Of a DNA stretch of 64,000 bases, positions 33,544 through 42,760 are shown piece after piece. Source of the DNA: Ipomoea triloba (taxonomy: Eukaryota > Streptophyta > Magnoliopsida > Solanales > Convolvulaceae). Every line of letters starts with the position of its first letter. The first letter of the stretch is position 1. The translations under genes were made by a program, and so were the position numbers. The notes under the pieces were generated by a model, which searched no databases, was not told where the DNA came from, and was given only the letters and a program-made list of their open reading frames with translations. The DNA lies in the NCBI RefSeq assembly GCF_003576645.1, contig NC_044919.1, forward strand, positions 19,996,478-20,060,477. The letters are read 5' to 3'.

Positions 33544-33562
33544 TTTAATTTTTGCCACATTT

Positions 33563-34012
33563 CAGGAGTGCTTTTTCGACGCGGGGTATCAGTCCGACTC
33601 TGCGAGGGCAACCTTTGGAGCGGTTTTGTTATCACAGGAGGGAGAATTCGTTTCAGCCTGTGCAGGTGCTTTGCCGGATTGTTTCAACCCATTAATGGCG
33701 GAGGCCAATGCTTGCAAACGGGTGCTACTATGGCTGCAGAACAGGGGAATTACAAATGTCCAGCTGTTCACAGACTGCATTCAATTACGGAGTGTTTTAA
33801 CAACGGTGCAACCTTCTTTCCGATCATATGCGGGACTTGCAATTGATGAGTGCAAGACAACCATGTCAACTTTTGCCCAATGTCAAGTGAACTGGGTACC
33901 TAGATCAGCAAACGTTATTGCTCACACTCTAGCCTCTCAGGCATTCTCTTATTTTGATACTTTGTACTGGGACTCTGTCCCTCCTGACTCTATTTCGACT
34001 CTTTTGCATTAA
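33563..34012 (+). pseudogene. RNase H-like (RVT_3) domain, LINE-derived
   Basis: About 150 codons starting near ECFFDAGY and ending with TAA. It has the plant RVT_3 pattern: first acidic residue in FFDAGY (many relatives have DGA), GAVLLS, MAEANACKRVLLW with the catalytic Glu, FTDC with the second Asp, and WVPRSANVIAHTLA with the final region. This domain ends many plant LINEs and some host RNase H-like genes. No ATG is placed well, the 5' part is missing, and a short A-run follows the stop (34039-34046), so a 5'-truncated LINE copy is most likely. Confidence 0.65.
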
Positions 34013-34049
34013 TATATCTATTTACGTGGTTGTTTTCAAAAAAAATATC

Positions 34050-35010
34050 AAAGTTATAGTACAAAATAATGTTATATATTTATTTACCAAGTATTTTATT
34101 AATACTATGAAATTTAAAAAAAAAATAATTTGAAGCTAATTATATTAACTACTTGGGGATTAGTTGACAAAGAGAGTACTCAAATAACCCAACAAATTGA
34201 AGCGGAATCACTCTATTTTACTCTTATTGAATTAAATAAATTAGTAGTTACACCAAAAAATGATACATATGTATTTCTTTAATACCATAAAAAATAAAAA
34301 AGAATAGTTTGAAACCAATCATATAAACTACTTGGAGGATTTGTTGACAATGAAAGTACTCAAATAACCCATTACCCAGCAAATTTAAGCGAGAAACTAC
34401 CTTTTTATATCTTTGGAATACATACTATTTTAAATTTTCAAATTTTTATTAATTTATTTAATCTTTTTTCTTAAACTAGAGATTTCTTTATCCACAATAA
34501 CTCATTCAACAATAATAGTTAAACCAAATGAACCCCAAGCAGAACACCTAAAGGAAAACCCATAGCTCCTATATCATAATCTCATTGCATGACGTTGTCA
34601 TCTATGCTACCAACAATAACCGAATTGCAAATAACACACTACCAAAAAAAGGAAGAGAACAAATAGTAAAGATGAAGACAATAACAATGTTACTCAAAAG
34701 AGAATTAAGAACACTTAGAAAAATTCAAACTAAAAGTAGTATTTATTTAGACTATCATTTTTAGACCAAATATTTAGACTATCAATTTTACAAGGTTGCA
34801 AACATTTATTTTAGTAACAATTATAATGAATTTTCTATATTATCTTGGATTCATATACTTTGAGTTAGATATTTAAATAAAAAAATTCGACATTCAATTA
34901 CCCATGTATAAACTTCTTCTATATAATCTTGCATTGATATACTTTCAAATATTTATTTAAATATAAACATTGGGCATTAACCCATTCGCGCAATGCGCGT
35001 ATAAAACTAG
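34050..35010 (+). mobile_element. Helitron 3' part (3' end clear, 5' end not found)
   Basis: The 3' terminus has a GC hairpin CGCGCAATGCGCG (34988-35000), then TATAAAACTAG followed by T. A short hairpin 6-12 bp before CTRR, inserted before T, is the Helitron 3' signature. Upstream are two copies of an about 190 bp unit with GTACTCAAATAACCCA (about 34178 and 34358). I could not place a TC start, so 34050 is only a guess. Confidence 0.6.
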
Positions 35011-35779
35011 TTGATTAATAAAGATTGATGTTTCTCTCTGTATCTATTGTCATCTTCCTCCATATTTTTACCGTATATTGTTATATTTGCACACACGAGG
35101 ATCCATCCGTTTCACAACATGTTATCAACATGAATGCTCTATATCTTCGGTGAACGGTACGTGCTGATGGCAAGCTTGGGGTAACAGAGCTTGAAGCCCT
35201 GCCACCCTTTGCCGTGGTGCCACAGGGCCTTGGCGGCACCCCTTGAGGCCCTACTGCCAGCTTGTGGTACCATTTGGCTCTGATGGCACGGGGTTTTGCC
35301 TTCCGCCTGTTGGGTTTGGCCACTGTCAACTACGCACGTCTGGATGACCTGTGAAACTTGAGTGGTTGATCCAGTTGTTACTTGGGATGATATGTGTTAA
35401 CTGTATAAATTCATTTTTTCTCGAATTAAGCATAATAGTTCTATCTGATGTAAAAATGAAGTTGATGAATTGATTAATGTTGCTTGTGAGAATAGAAGTT
35501 TATGATGGGTATGCTTTCAAAAAATTTATGATGGGTATCCTATTTTAGGTATTAAAGTGGGATGTTGAAAAGCATGATATTTATAGAACTAATATTGTAC
35601 ATTTGTCTATTTACCTTATGCATACATCTATACTTACCATACCAATCTATATTTATATAAACAATTACTTACCTATTTTGAAAGCCTATATAAATAAATA
35701 TATGTATACTTGTATACTCTTGCATTAGAACTCTATTAAAATCTATATCTATACCCTATTTTGAATATACAAGCAACTT
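35011..35779. other. Possible Copia remnant and AT-rich DNA
   Basis: TTTCACAACA then TGTTATCAACATGA (about 35111-35133) resembles an LTR end followed by a PBS of the kind seen in some plant Copia elements. A GC-rich patch with CCTTGGCGGCACCCC (35150-35330) follows, with no recognisable gag. The remainder is AT-rich with nothing recognised. Confidence 0.3.
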
Positions 35780-36458
35780 CCTATCGCATTCAAGTGCGAA
35801 CCACCTGCCCAAGAGAGAGTTGAGAACGCATGTCATCCCCCCACGTGTCCAAATCTAACGGATAGAAACACTGTTTTTTTATATAAAAAAACGCGGTGGC
35901 ATTTTCGTAAATAACTAAACATCGAAGTGCAAGTAAAATGTATTACAAGTGCAAGTAAAATATATTACAAGTGCAAGTAGCAGTTCATAGAGTGAACCTA
36001 AGTACAAGTAGATTGTATTACCAGTGCAAGTAAAATGTATTACAGGTGCAAGTAAAAATGTACACTGAGCATCAATACTAAGTGCACCTAATGTTATAAC
36101 TAGTTACACATAATGTTATAATTAGGTTCACCTAGGTGCACCTAGTTGCAGGAATGTTAACAAGGTAAATTACTTGCACTTGTAAGTGAAAATAGGTGCA
36201 CAAGTGCAAGTAAGATTTATTACAGGTGCAAGTAAAATATACAATGAGCATCAATACTAAGTGCACCTAATGTTATAGCTAGTTGCACCTAACGTTATAA
36301 TTAGGTGCATGAATGTTAACAAGGTAAATTACTTGCACTTGTAAGTGATTTTGCTTGCAAATGTGCACCAGCTACTTGCATTTATAACACAATTACTTAC
36401 ACCAAAGTTCGAGTTATTTACGAAATTTCACCGTGACATTTTTTTTAAAAATTACATA
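35780..36458. mobile_element. MITE A-type copy, right end lost in microsatellite
   Basis: Starts CCTATCGCATTCAAGTGCG, includes CACGTGTCC and ACGCGGTGGCATTTT near the left end, then the 22 bp repeat vocabulary. The right TIR is missing and a TATG-rich microsatellite follows. Confidence 0.65.
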
Positions 36459-36614
36459 TATATGTATGTATGTATACATATGTATATGTATGTATATACA
36501 TATACATATCTATATGTGTATACATATATATATGTATACATATACATGTGTATATGTATATACATACATATACATATGTATATGTATATACATATATGTA
36601 TGTATATACATATA
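36459..36614. repeat. TATG/CATA microsatellite (target of the Athila-like insertion)
   Basis: Imperfect TATG, TATA and CATA repeats; the same kind of tract continues on the far side of the retrotransposon at 48735. Reading frames encode YIYI-type repeats only. Confidence 0.9.
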
Positions 36615-36960
36615 CATATTGGTCGTAGCATAAAACCACATACAAATACCCGGAGTATTCCGGGGTTATCGAACCACAGGGAAGTGGGGTATCAAGCACT
36701 AGTTACTAATTATATTCGCAAGAAGCTATTCCTACGTTCACAATGGATGATTATCTATGGATATGCAAACAAGATAATTAAAATAAGGCAAACGGGTTTT
36801 TTGTATTCAAAGAGGTAAAAGCGGGATTTTTGGGAGTTAAAGTGTTTAATCACCTAGTGCCAATCTAAAGTGAAATAATTATTTGGGTTAAACAAGTGTG
36901 GAAAAATGCCATCTAAAAGGGAAAGGTTACTCTCGTAACTCAAACCCAAAATACGGTAAT

Positions 36961-37080
36961 TGGAATACTCACTCTCGTGAGCTATTCACAATATAAGATC
37001 GGGACTAAGCAATAAATGGAATACCCACTCTCGTGGGCTATTCACAAATGGAATACTCACTCTCGTGAGCTATTCACAAT
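36961..37080. repeat. Tandem units with CTCTCGTGAG palindromic box
   Basis: GGAATACTCACTCTCGTGAG plus CTATTCACAA occurs at 36962, 37019 (variant CCCACTCTCGTGGGC, still palindromic because both arms changed) and 37050. The same is in the other LTR at +10732. Compensating change in the middle unit keeps the pairing CCCAC...GTGGG. Confidence 0.85.
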
Positions 37081-37639
37081 ATATCCCTTAACCAAATTGT
37101 CCTCTCTCGAGGTACAATAGTCAAGTGCAATTGTGGGTGCTCTTTGATTCATAGACAAATCTAGCAAGGGTACAAGCAATCATATGCATCTAATTACAAG
37201 TATCAATAACATAAATCACAATTGCAACACAAGCAATAAACCCAAATAGATATCTCATTAAAACAAAATAAGAACTAGGCACATAGGTTCATAAACACTT
37301 TTATACCCAAAAATCCCAAAAGGAAGTTTAGCCTAACATGGCTAAAATAGATCCAACAATTATTCAATAAAGTTCAAAATAGAAAAGAGAAAGGAAGATA
37401 TTCTCCCAAATGATGCCTCCAAGCTCTTTTCTTTGATCTCCTTTCCAAAAGTTGTGATGATTTCTTCTTTGGCTTTTGGAGATGATGAAGCTTCTTTTCC
37501 TTGTTCTCTTTCCCCTTTTTCTGACAAAAACCAGCAGCCAACAGGTAGGGTTTGGGGAGAAATGAAGCCTTAAATAGTGGGATCCAAAACAGGGACAAAT
37601 CTGGAATTTTGTTCTGGGATGAATAGTGTCCTGGGCAGG

Positions 37640-37752
37640 ATTCTCGACGCGTCGAGAATGTTTCTCGACGCGTCGAGAATAAAATGGCGAAATTTTTATT
37701 GCTCTCTGGAAGGTCTCGACGCGTCGAGAGATATTCTCGACGCGTCGAGAAT
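37640..37752. repeat. Four perfect palindromes with ACGCGT core in the 3' LTR
   Basis: TCTCGACGCGTCGAGA occurs at about 37642, 37663, 37714 and 37735, and the first and fourth extend to 20 bp perfect palindromes (37640-37659, 37733-37752). ACGCGT fits the CGCG box recognised by plant CAMTA factors. Matching copies lie at 48372-48484. Confidence 0.95.
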
Positions 37753-37997
37753 CTGCGGTGAACAGTACTTTCGGTCCCATTTTGACTTCTCAACACTTTT
37801 GATTCCTTTGCATTGCCTTTTTGCTCCCAAGTGGTTATAATGCAGCACTAAACACACCAAAGACACTCAAACCAAGCATTATACCACTTTAAATAAAATA
37901 ACAAGGAAAAAGCATTGGAGATAACATTTTAATACACAATTAATTATAAAACCTAAATAAAAACACAAGTAAAATAGGTACAAATGAGAGTGTATCA

Positions 37998-38025
37998 AAC
38001 TCCCCCACACTTAAGATCTTGCTTG
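37998..38025 (-). promoter_or_regulatory. Polypurine tract of the Athila-like element
   Basis: On the minus strand AAGTGTGGGGGAGTT abuts the 3' LTR. This would prime plus-strand DNA. Further boxes with TGTGGGGG or AAGTGTGGGGGAG are at about 38587-38596 and 39220-39233. Confidence 0.8.
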
Positions 38026-39300
38026 TCCTCAAGCAAAATAAGAAAATAAATCACAAGTCCGGCATAAATTTTCATACTCTCTCTTGTACCTCCGGTCATA
38101 CCACAAAGCCAACAAGATCCATTCCCAAGCCAACATTCAAGCACCAAAATTATTAGTTAGTGACAAACCCAGTGTGTGCACCTACTCAGTTAGGTTTATG
38201 CAGAATTTGGTATTGAGAAGAACATCCCAAAAGCTTGCCTTTCACACTCCTCTAATACAGACCTAAAAATGCATGCAAAGATCAAGTAGGTCTTTATTGA
38301 GCTTATAACGGGGCTAGAGGTTAAGGGCTAACAAAGAAGGGGTATGGAAGATACACAAAACGGAGAGAAGTTCACAATTATTCACATTTAAAGCTAGAAG
38401 AGTTTGATGAAAACCAGGAGCATAATGCAAAGACGAAACGAAGCAATCCTAAGGAATAGTGGGGGTCAATTACAAACTCTACAAGAAAAATAAAATAAAC
38501 AACTAAGCTATAATTTTCATTTTTTTTTTTTTTTTTTTGAATTCATAAGAACAAATTAACAAAATACATTACAAAAGATGAAGAGGACCCCCACACTTGA
38601 ACTTTTCAAAGATAGGATTACTTTCAAGATAAAAGCTCCAAAAATTCTCTTCTACAAGAATATCAAAGAATAAAAGTTACATTCTCTCAAGGGCGAAAGG
38701 AAATGTTTTTGGTCAAGGGTTAAGGGTTTAATAATGAGGGTTTAACAAGAAAAACAATTCACAAAGAGGGGTTTAAGTGCTTAGCACTTAATAAACAAAT
38801 AAAAAGGCACAAGGGGACACGAGGGATAATAAAAACACATCGGGTGAAAAGGTTTAAAAGGCTAGGGGTAAACAAAAATGGCCTAAATCATTTCTAAGCA
38901 TGCAAGAATTAGACTACACTTGAGGAGTATTAAGGCAAGTTCTAGAACATCAACCAACACCGGAGTTCCACATAATCATTCACTAGCACAACACTAACCA
39001 CTGGATTGAAAATTAGTTCAGTTTATTGGGTGATTAACAAGGATATTGGTAAGGGAATGAAGCAAGTTCAACCAAAACGATCCACAAACCCACAAGAGAG
39101 AGTAATAATAACTATGCCGACAAGTGATTCAAGCAAAAATTTGAGTCATCCAAGCAAGATCAAGAGAAAGCTAAGACAAAACGAAAAAGAAATAACATAA
39201 AATGAAATAGTCTAAACCCTCCCCCACACTTAAATTCTACATTGTCCCCAATGTAGCAAATTAAATCAAAAGAGGGGTTATGAGATACATCCCTGAAGTG
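38026..39300 (-). other. 3' non-coding region of the Athila-like element
   Basis: AT-rich, no coding sequence. Contains an 18-19 bp T-run (38521-38539) and two internal PPT-like boxes. It lies between the additional ORF stop and the PPT. Confidence 0.7.
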
Positions 39301-40461
39301 TCACTGCTGATCTGCATCATCCGGTGGTGGTGGGAAATGAGGCCTGTAGTAGTCTGGAATGTACTGGGGATCCTGAAGCCATGGTGGTGGTGGTGGGAAA
39401 TGAGGAGTAAAGCCTAGCGCCGCTTGATTTTGTTGATACGTAGATGTACCAACATACCAGTTTATTTCATCACTTCTCCTCATGAATTCCTCTTGCTTTG
39501 TAATGAACTGTTGCATATTGAATTGTTGAGGAATTTGAGGTTGCGCTGGAATATGATTAGGGTCCACCATATCTGCATTTTCAGCTTGTTGACCGGCTTC
39601 TTCATCCTCCGAGTCATTGGCGGGTATTTGGCCTTGCCCATAGTGGGTCTGAACATAGTGTGGGGAGATGAAGGTAAGGGGCGTGAGCTTGATTTCTTGC
39701 TCTTCATTGATGGGAACACCTGCTAGCCTGCACAATTCAGTGATAAGAAAGGGATGGCTAAGAAAGCATCGTGATTTCCTATCTGATGACGCAATGTCAC
39801 GAATGCTCTGGTTGATAATGGCTCCCACATTCATGGGATGCTGCTCCTTGATGCAGTAAGCCATGAGGACTTGATCCCTTCGAACATGCCCTTTGTGTGA
39901 ATAAGGACTGAGCTTTGCTTTGATAAAGTCAAGGAGTGCACGGTCTCGTTGTCCAAAGTAATGATAATCAATATGGGCTGGCAATCCATGTGCAATGTTC
40001 CAAGTAGCTTCTGGGTGAAAGGATCTTGCAATCTCATTTAGCATCTCTCCAGTCAGTCTGCTCAACCTCAAGTCTTGATGGTAATAATCAATGGCTCTAT
40101 GATCTTCAGTACCATAGTAGGCATTAATGTCTACCGTAGAAAAGCTCACTTCAACTCCCCTAACAATTGCCGTATTAGTTTGCATGCCATCACCAGCATT
40201 AGCATAAAACTCCCTGACTAGCCCAGAAAATGCATCTCCAGGTTGAGCAAGAAATGTAGGTCCCCAATTCCAATGTGTTGGAACATTTAGCAAAATCCCC
40301 CTTTCTTTTTTGATCCCCCGTGTTGAAATCCAAGTGTTGTATCTCTCACGTGCTTGGGGAGTATTGAAGATTTGGAATTGTGGCTCTTGGGGAAGTTGTT
40401 GTGCTTGTTGTGATGATTCTTCCCTTCGTCCCCTTCGTGAGTTCCTACCTTTTGGAGGCAT
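39301..40461 (-). CDS. Additional ORF of the Athila-like element (putative plant transposon protein family)
   Basis: 386 codons from ATG 40459-40461. A basic N-terminus (MPPKGRNSRRGRREES) and Gln-rich stretch precede a globular domain of about 230 residues with LVREFYANA, IVRGVEVSFSTVDINAYYG, ALLDFIKAKLSP, and HPMNVGAIINQSI. The tail is rich in Gln, Pro and Asp (PPPPPW, then PPPPDDADQQ). I recognise the domain as the one annotated 'putative plant transposon protein' in many plant genomes; its role is unknown. It sits where Athila elements carry an env-like gene, but no signal peptide or transmembrane segment is visible. The reading frame is intact. Domain layout parallels the Copia additional ORF at 8769-10992. 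Confidence 0.8.
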   Translation of the reverse strand: MPPKGRNSRRGRREESSQQAQQLPQEPQFQIFNTPQARERYNTWISTRGIKKERGILLNVPTHWNWGPTFLAQPGDAFSGLVREFYANAGDGMQTNTAIVRGVEVSFSTVDINAYYGTEDHRAIDYYHQDLRLSRLTGEMLNEIARSFHPEATWNIAHGLPAHIDYHYFGQRDRALLDFIKAKLSPYSHKGHVRRDQVLMAYCIKEQHPMNVGAIINQSIRDIASSDRKSRCFLSHPFLITELCRLAGVPINEEQEIKLTPLTFISPHYVQTHYGQGQIPANDSEDEEAGQQAENADMVDPNHIPAQPQIPQQFNMQQFITKQEEFMRRSDEINWYVGTSTYQQNQAALGFTPHFPPPPPWLQDPQYIPDYYRPHFPPPPDDADQQ

Positions 40462-41617
40462 TTTGTAACTACAACATCATAGAGTGAGAACAAGGCTTGC
40501 AAAAATCAAGTATTAGGAATTATTAAACAAAATGCTAGCTAATAAAGCAAGAATGGAGTAGCTAAGCAAAACACTCCCAATCACCTCAAGGTTAGGCAAG
40601 AAATTTTCAAAATCATCATTGGGACATTTTAACAAACACCTTGTGTGCATGATTTTGAACAAAGGTGTTAAGTGCATTCTAGCCTTCAAAATCTATCCAT
40701 TTTTACACAACAAGCAACACCACCAATCATACAATCAATTATCCCAACCACCAAGCAACATTATCATCAAAAATTCAATTCCATTCAAGAATGTATCAAC
40801 AAGATTCAAGACTAGTTTCTTCAAAATCAAACTAAAATCAACAAAGTAATGGATAGAAACAAGGAATTATAGCAAATTAAACACACAAAGAACTAACAAC
40901 CACTAACCCAAAGACATTTAAGATTCAAATTTTGAAATTTCATGGGTTAGGGTTCATACACAAGAAAATCAAAATTATGAGCAAAATAACAAGAAATTGA
41001 AGAAGAAATGATGCAAAGATGATACCTTGATGCCTTAGAAAGAGTTTGGAGTGGATAGGAGTAGAGTTTATGGCAAAATAGTGAAGTGGAGAGTGAAGGG
41101 GGGTTTTTTTCGCAGCAGTTCGGGTAGGGAAGATGGGGAAAAATAAAACATTCGGGGATAAAAAGGGGAGTTGCCGGTTCGGGTCGCCGGGCGACTCGAC
41201 GTCTCGACGCGTCGAGAGAATCTTTCGACGCGTCGAGAACGTCCAGCGCGCAATTTATTTGCGCGCTGGACGAGTTCGACGCGCGTCGAGAAATTTCTCG
41301 ATGCGCGTCGAACTTAGGCAGTGAGAAATCCCTTTTTTTTTCAGCTTAGACTCCCAATTTCCTAACTCCTAACAACACCTTATCATCAAACAATGCAAAA
41401 TATCACTCCAAAAATCACTTATGACACAAAACAAAGGCTCAAAGATCATCAAACATAAAACAATTAACAACTAAATATAGAAATCTAAAAAAATAAAAAT
41501 AAAAATGCAAAAATTAGCACAATGCAATAACGCAATACAAACAAATTAAAAAGAACATGGGTTGCCTCCCAAGAAGCGCTCGTTTAAGGTCATGAGCTCG
41601 ACCCCTTTTTTTTTCTT
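40462..41617 (-). other. Spacer between integrase and additional ORF, with nested hairpins
   Basis: Non-coding. AT-rich except for a GC-rich island (41185-41310) made of palindromes: two ACGCGT palindromes, a perfect 13 bp stem GTCCAGCGCGCAA with a 5 nt loop (41241-41271), and an about 20 bp inverted pair with GTTCGACGCGCGTCGAG and one mismatch (about 41274-41313). Confidence 0.8.
41202..41313. repeat. Internal palindrome cluster, ACGCGT/GCGCGT cores
   Basis: TCTCGACGCGTCGAGA at 41202-41217, TTCGACGCGTCGAGA at 41224-41238, the CCAGCGCGC hairpin at 41241-41271, and the paired GACGCGCGTCGAGAAA / TTTCTCGATGCGCGTC arms at about 41278-41309. Same vocabulary as in the LTRs. Confidence 0.9.
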
Positions 41618-42760
41618 TCAAGTGTATGTTGGGGAACAAAGGCTAATCACCACTTTAGCCTCAATCTTGGTATCATCATGGTAATGTTTCAATCTTTGGC
41701 CATTTGTGGTGAAATCTCCATTTTTCCCCCGAATCACCACAGCTCCAGATGGGTATGCATTGACAACCTCATAAGGTCCCGACCATCTAGACCTTAACTT
41801 CCCTGGGAATAGTTTCAACCTTGGGTTGAACAAAAGGACTTTATCACCGGAAACAAACTCCCTCTTGAGAATGTGCTTATCATGCCATTTCTTAGTCCTT
41901 TCCTTGTAAATTTGAGCATTCTCATAAGCATCAAGTCTGAATTCCTCCAGCTCATTGAGTTGAAGGAGTCTCTTTTCACCCGCAAGTTTTAAATCCATGT
42001 TAAGATTTGTGACCGCCCAGTGTGCTTTGTGTTCCAACTCTACGGGAAGATGACATGCTTTCCCGTAAACAAGCTTGAATGGGGAAGTCCCGATTGGGTT
42101 CTTGTATGCAGTCCTATATGCCCAAAGTGCATCATCAAGTTTAGTGGCCCAATCCTTCCTTGACGGGTTGACAACTTTCTCAAGAATTGATTTGATTTGT
42201 CTATTAGAAAGCTCCACTTGGCCACTAGTTTGAGGATGATAAGGAGTGGCAAGTCGGTGATGAACTCCATATTTCTCAAGAACTTTCCCCAAAGCTTTGT
42301 TGCAAAAATGCTTTCCATTATCGGTGATCAATGCCCTTGGCACTCCAAACCTTGCAAAGATATTTTTCTTTATGAACTTGATGACCACCTTAGCATCATT
42401 TGTGGGGCAAGAAATGGCTTCAACCCATTTAGAGACATAATCCACAGCAACAAGAATATATTCATGCCCAAAAGATTTAGGGAATGGACCCATGAAGTCT
42501 AAACCCCATACATCAAATAATTCCACCTCAAGTATGCCTTGTTGAGGCATTTCATTTCTTCTCCCAACATTGCCTACCCTTTGACATTTATCACAATGCT
42601 TCACATAAGAATTAGCATCCTTGAACAAGCTAGGCCAATAAAATCCGGACTGTAGAACTTTAGCCGCGGTTCTAGAAGCCCCAAAGTGTCCTCCATAAGG
42701 TGATGAGTGGCAATGATGTAGAACACTTTCAATCTCATCTTCGGGCAAACATCTTCTCAT
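41618..42760 (-). CDS. Gypsy integrase region of the Athila-like element
   Basis: 380 codons in the frame after the break. Zinc-binding HHCC: the His pair in [14 protein letters not shown] and the Cys pair in HCDKCQRVG. Catalytic DDE: D in [12 protein letters not shown] in ITDNGKHF, E in [13 protein letters not shown]-terminal DNA-binding region with [12 protein letters not shown] and WSGPYEVV, the GPY/F-type module, ending soon after. No internal stop. It starts within 26 nt of overlap with the upstream ORF but in another frame, so it is translated only if the frame is changed, or the break is a mutation or sequence error. Confidence 0.9.
   Translation of the reverse strand: MRRCLPEDEIESVLHHCHSSPYGGHFGASRTAAKVLQSGFYWPSLFKDANSYVKHCDKCQRVGNVGRRNEMPQQGILEVELFDVWGLDFMGPFPKSFGHEYILVAVDYVSKWVEAISCPTNDAKVVIKFIKKNIFARFGVPRALITDNGKHFCNKALGKVLEKYGVHHRLATPYHPQTSGQVELSNRQIKSILEKVVNPSRKDWATKLDDALWAYRTAYKNPIGTSPFKLVYGKACHLPVELEHKAHWAVTNLNMDLKLAGEKRLLQLNELEEFRLDAYENAQIYKERTKKWHDKHILKREFVSGDKVLLFNPRLKLFPGKLRSRWSGPYEVVNAYPSGAVVIRGKNGDFTTNGQRLKHYHDDTKIEAKVVISLCSPTYT

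Larger units (their letters stand above)
36620..37997 (-). repeat. 3' LTR of the Athila-like element
   Basis: 1378 bp; on the minus strand TGATACACTC...CTACGACCA. Contains three copies of an about 31 bp unit with CACTCTCGTGAG (36961-37080) and four ACGCGT-centred palindromes (37640-37752). Confidence 0.95.

Noticed and set aside
35081..35329. Minus-strand 82-codon ORF in a GC-rich patch
   Set aside because: No recognisable domain, no promoter or splice context; possibly old retrotransposon sequence.
37364..37796. Overlapping minus-strand ORFs of about 140 codons with repeated STRRE peptides in both Athila LTRs
   Set aside because: The peptide repeats are translations of the ACGCGT palindromes. 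The ORFs lie in LTR DNA, share no family feature, and appear twice only because LTRs are duplicated.
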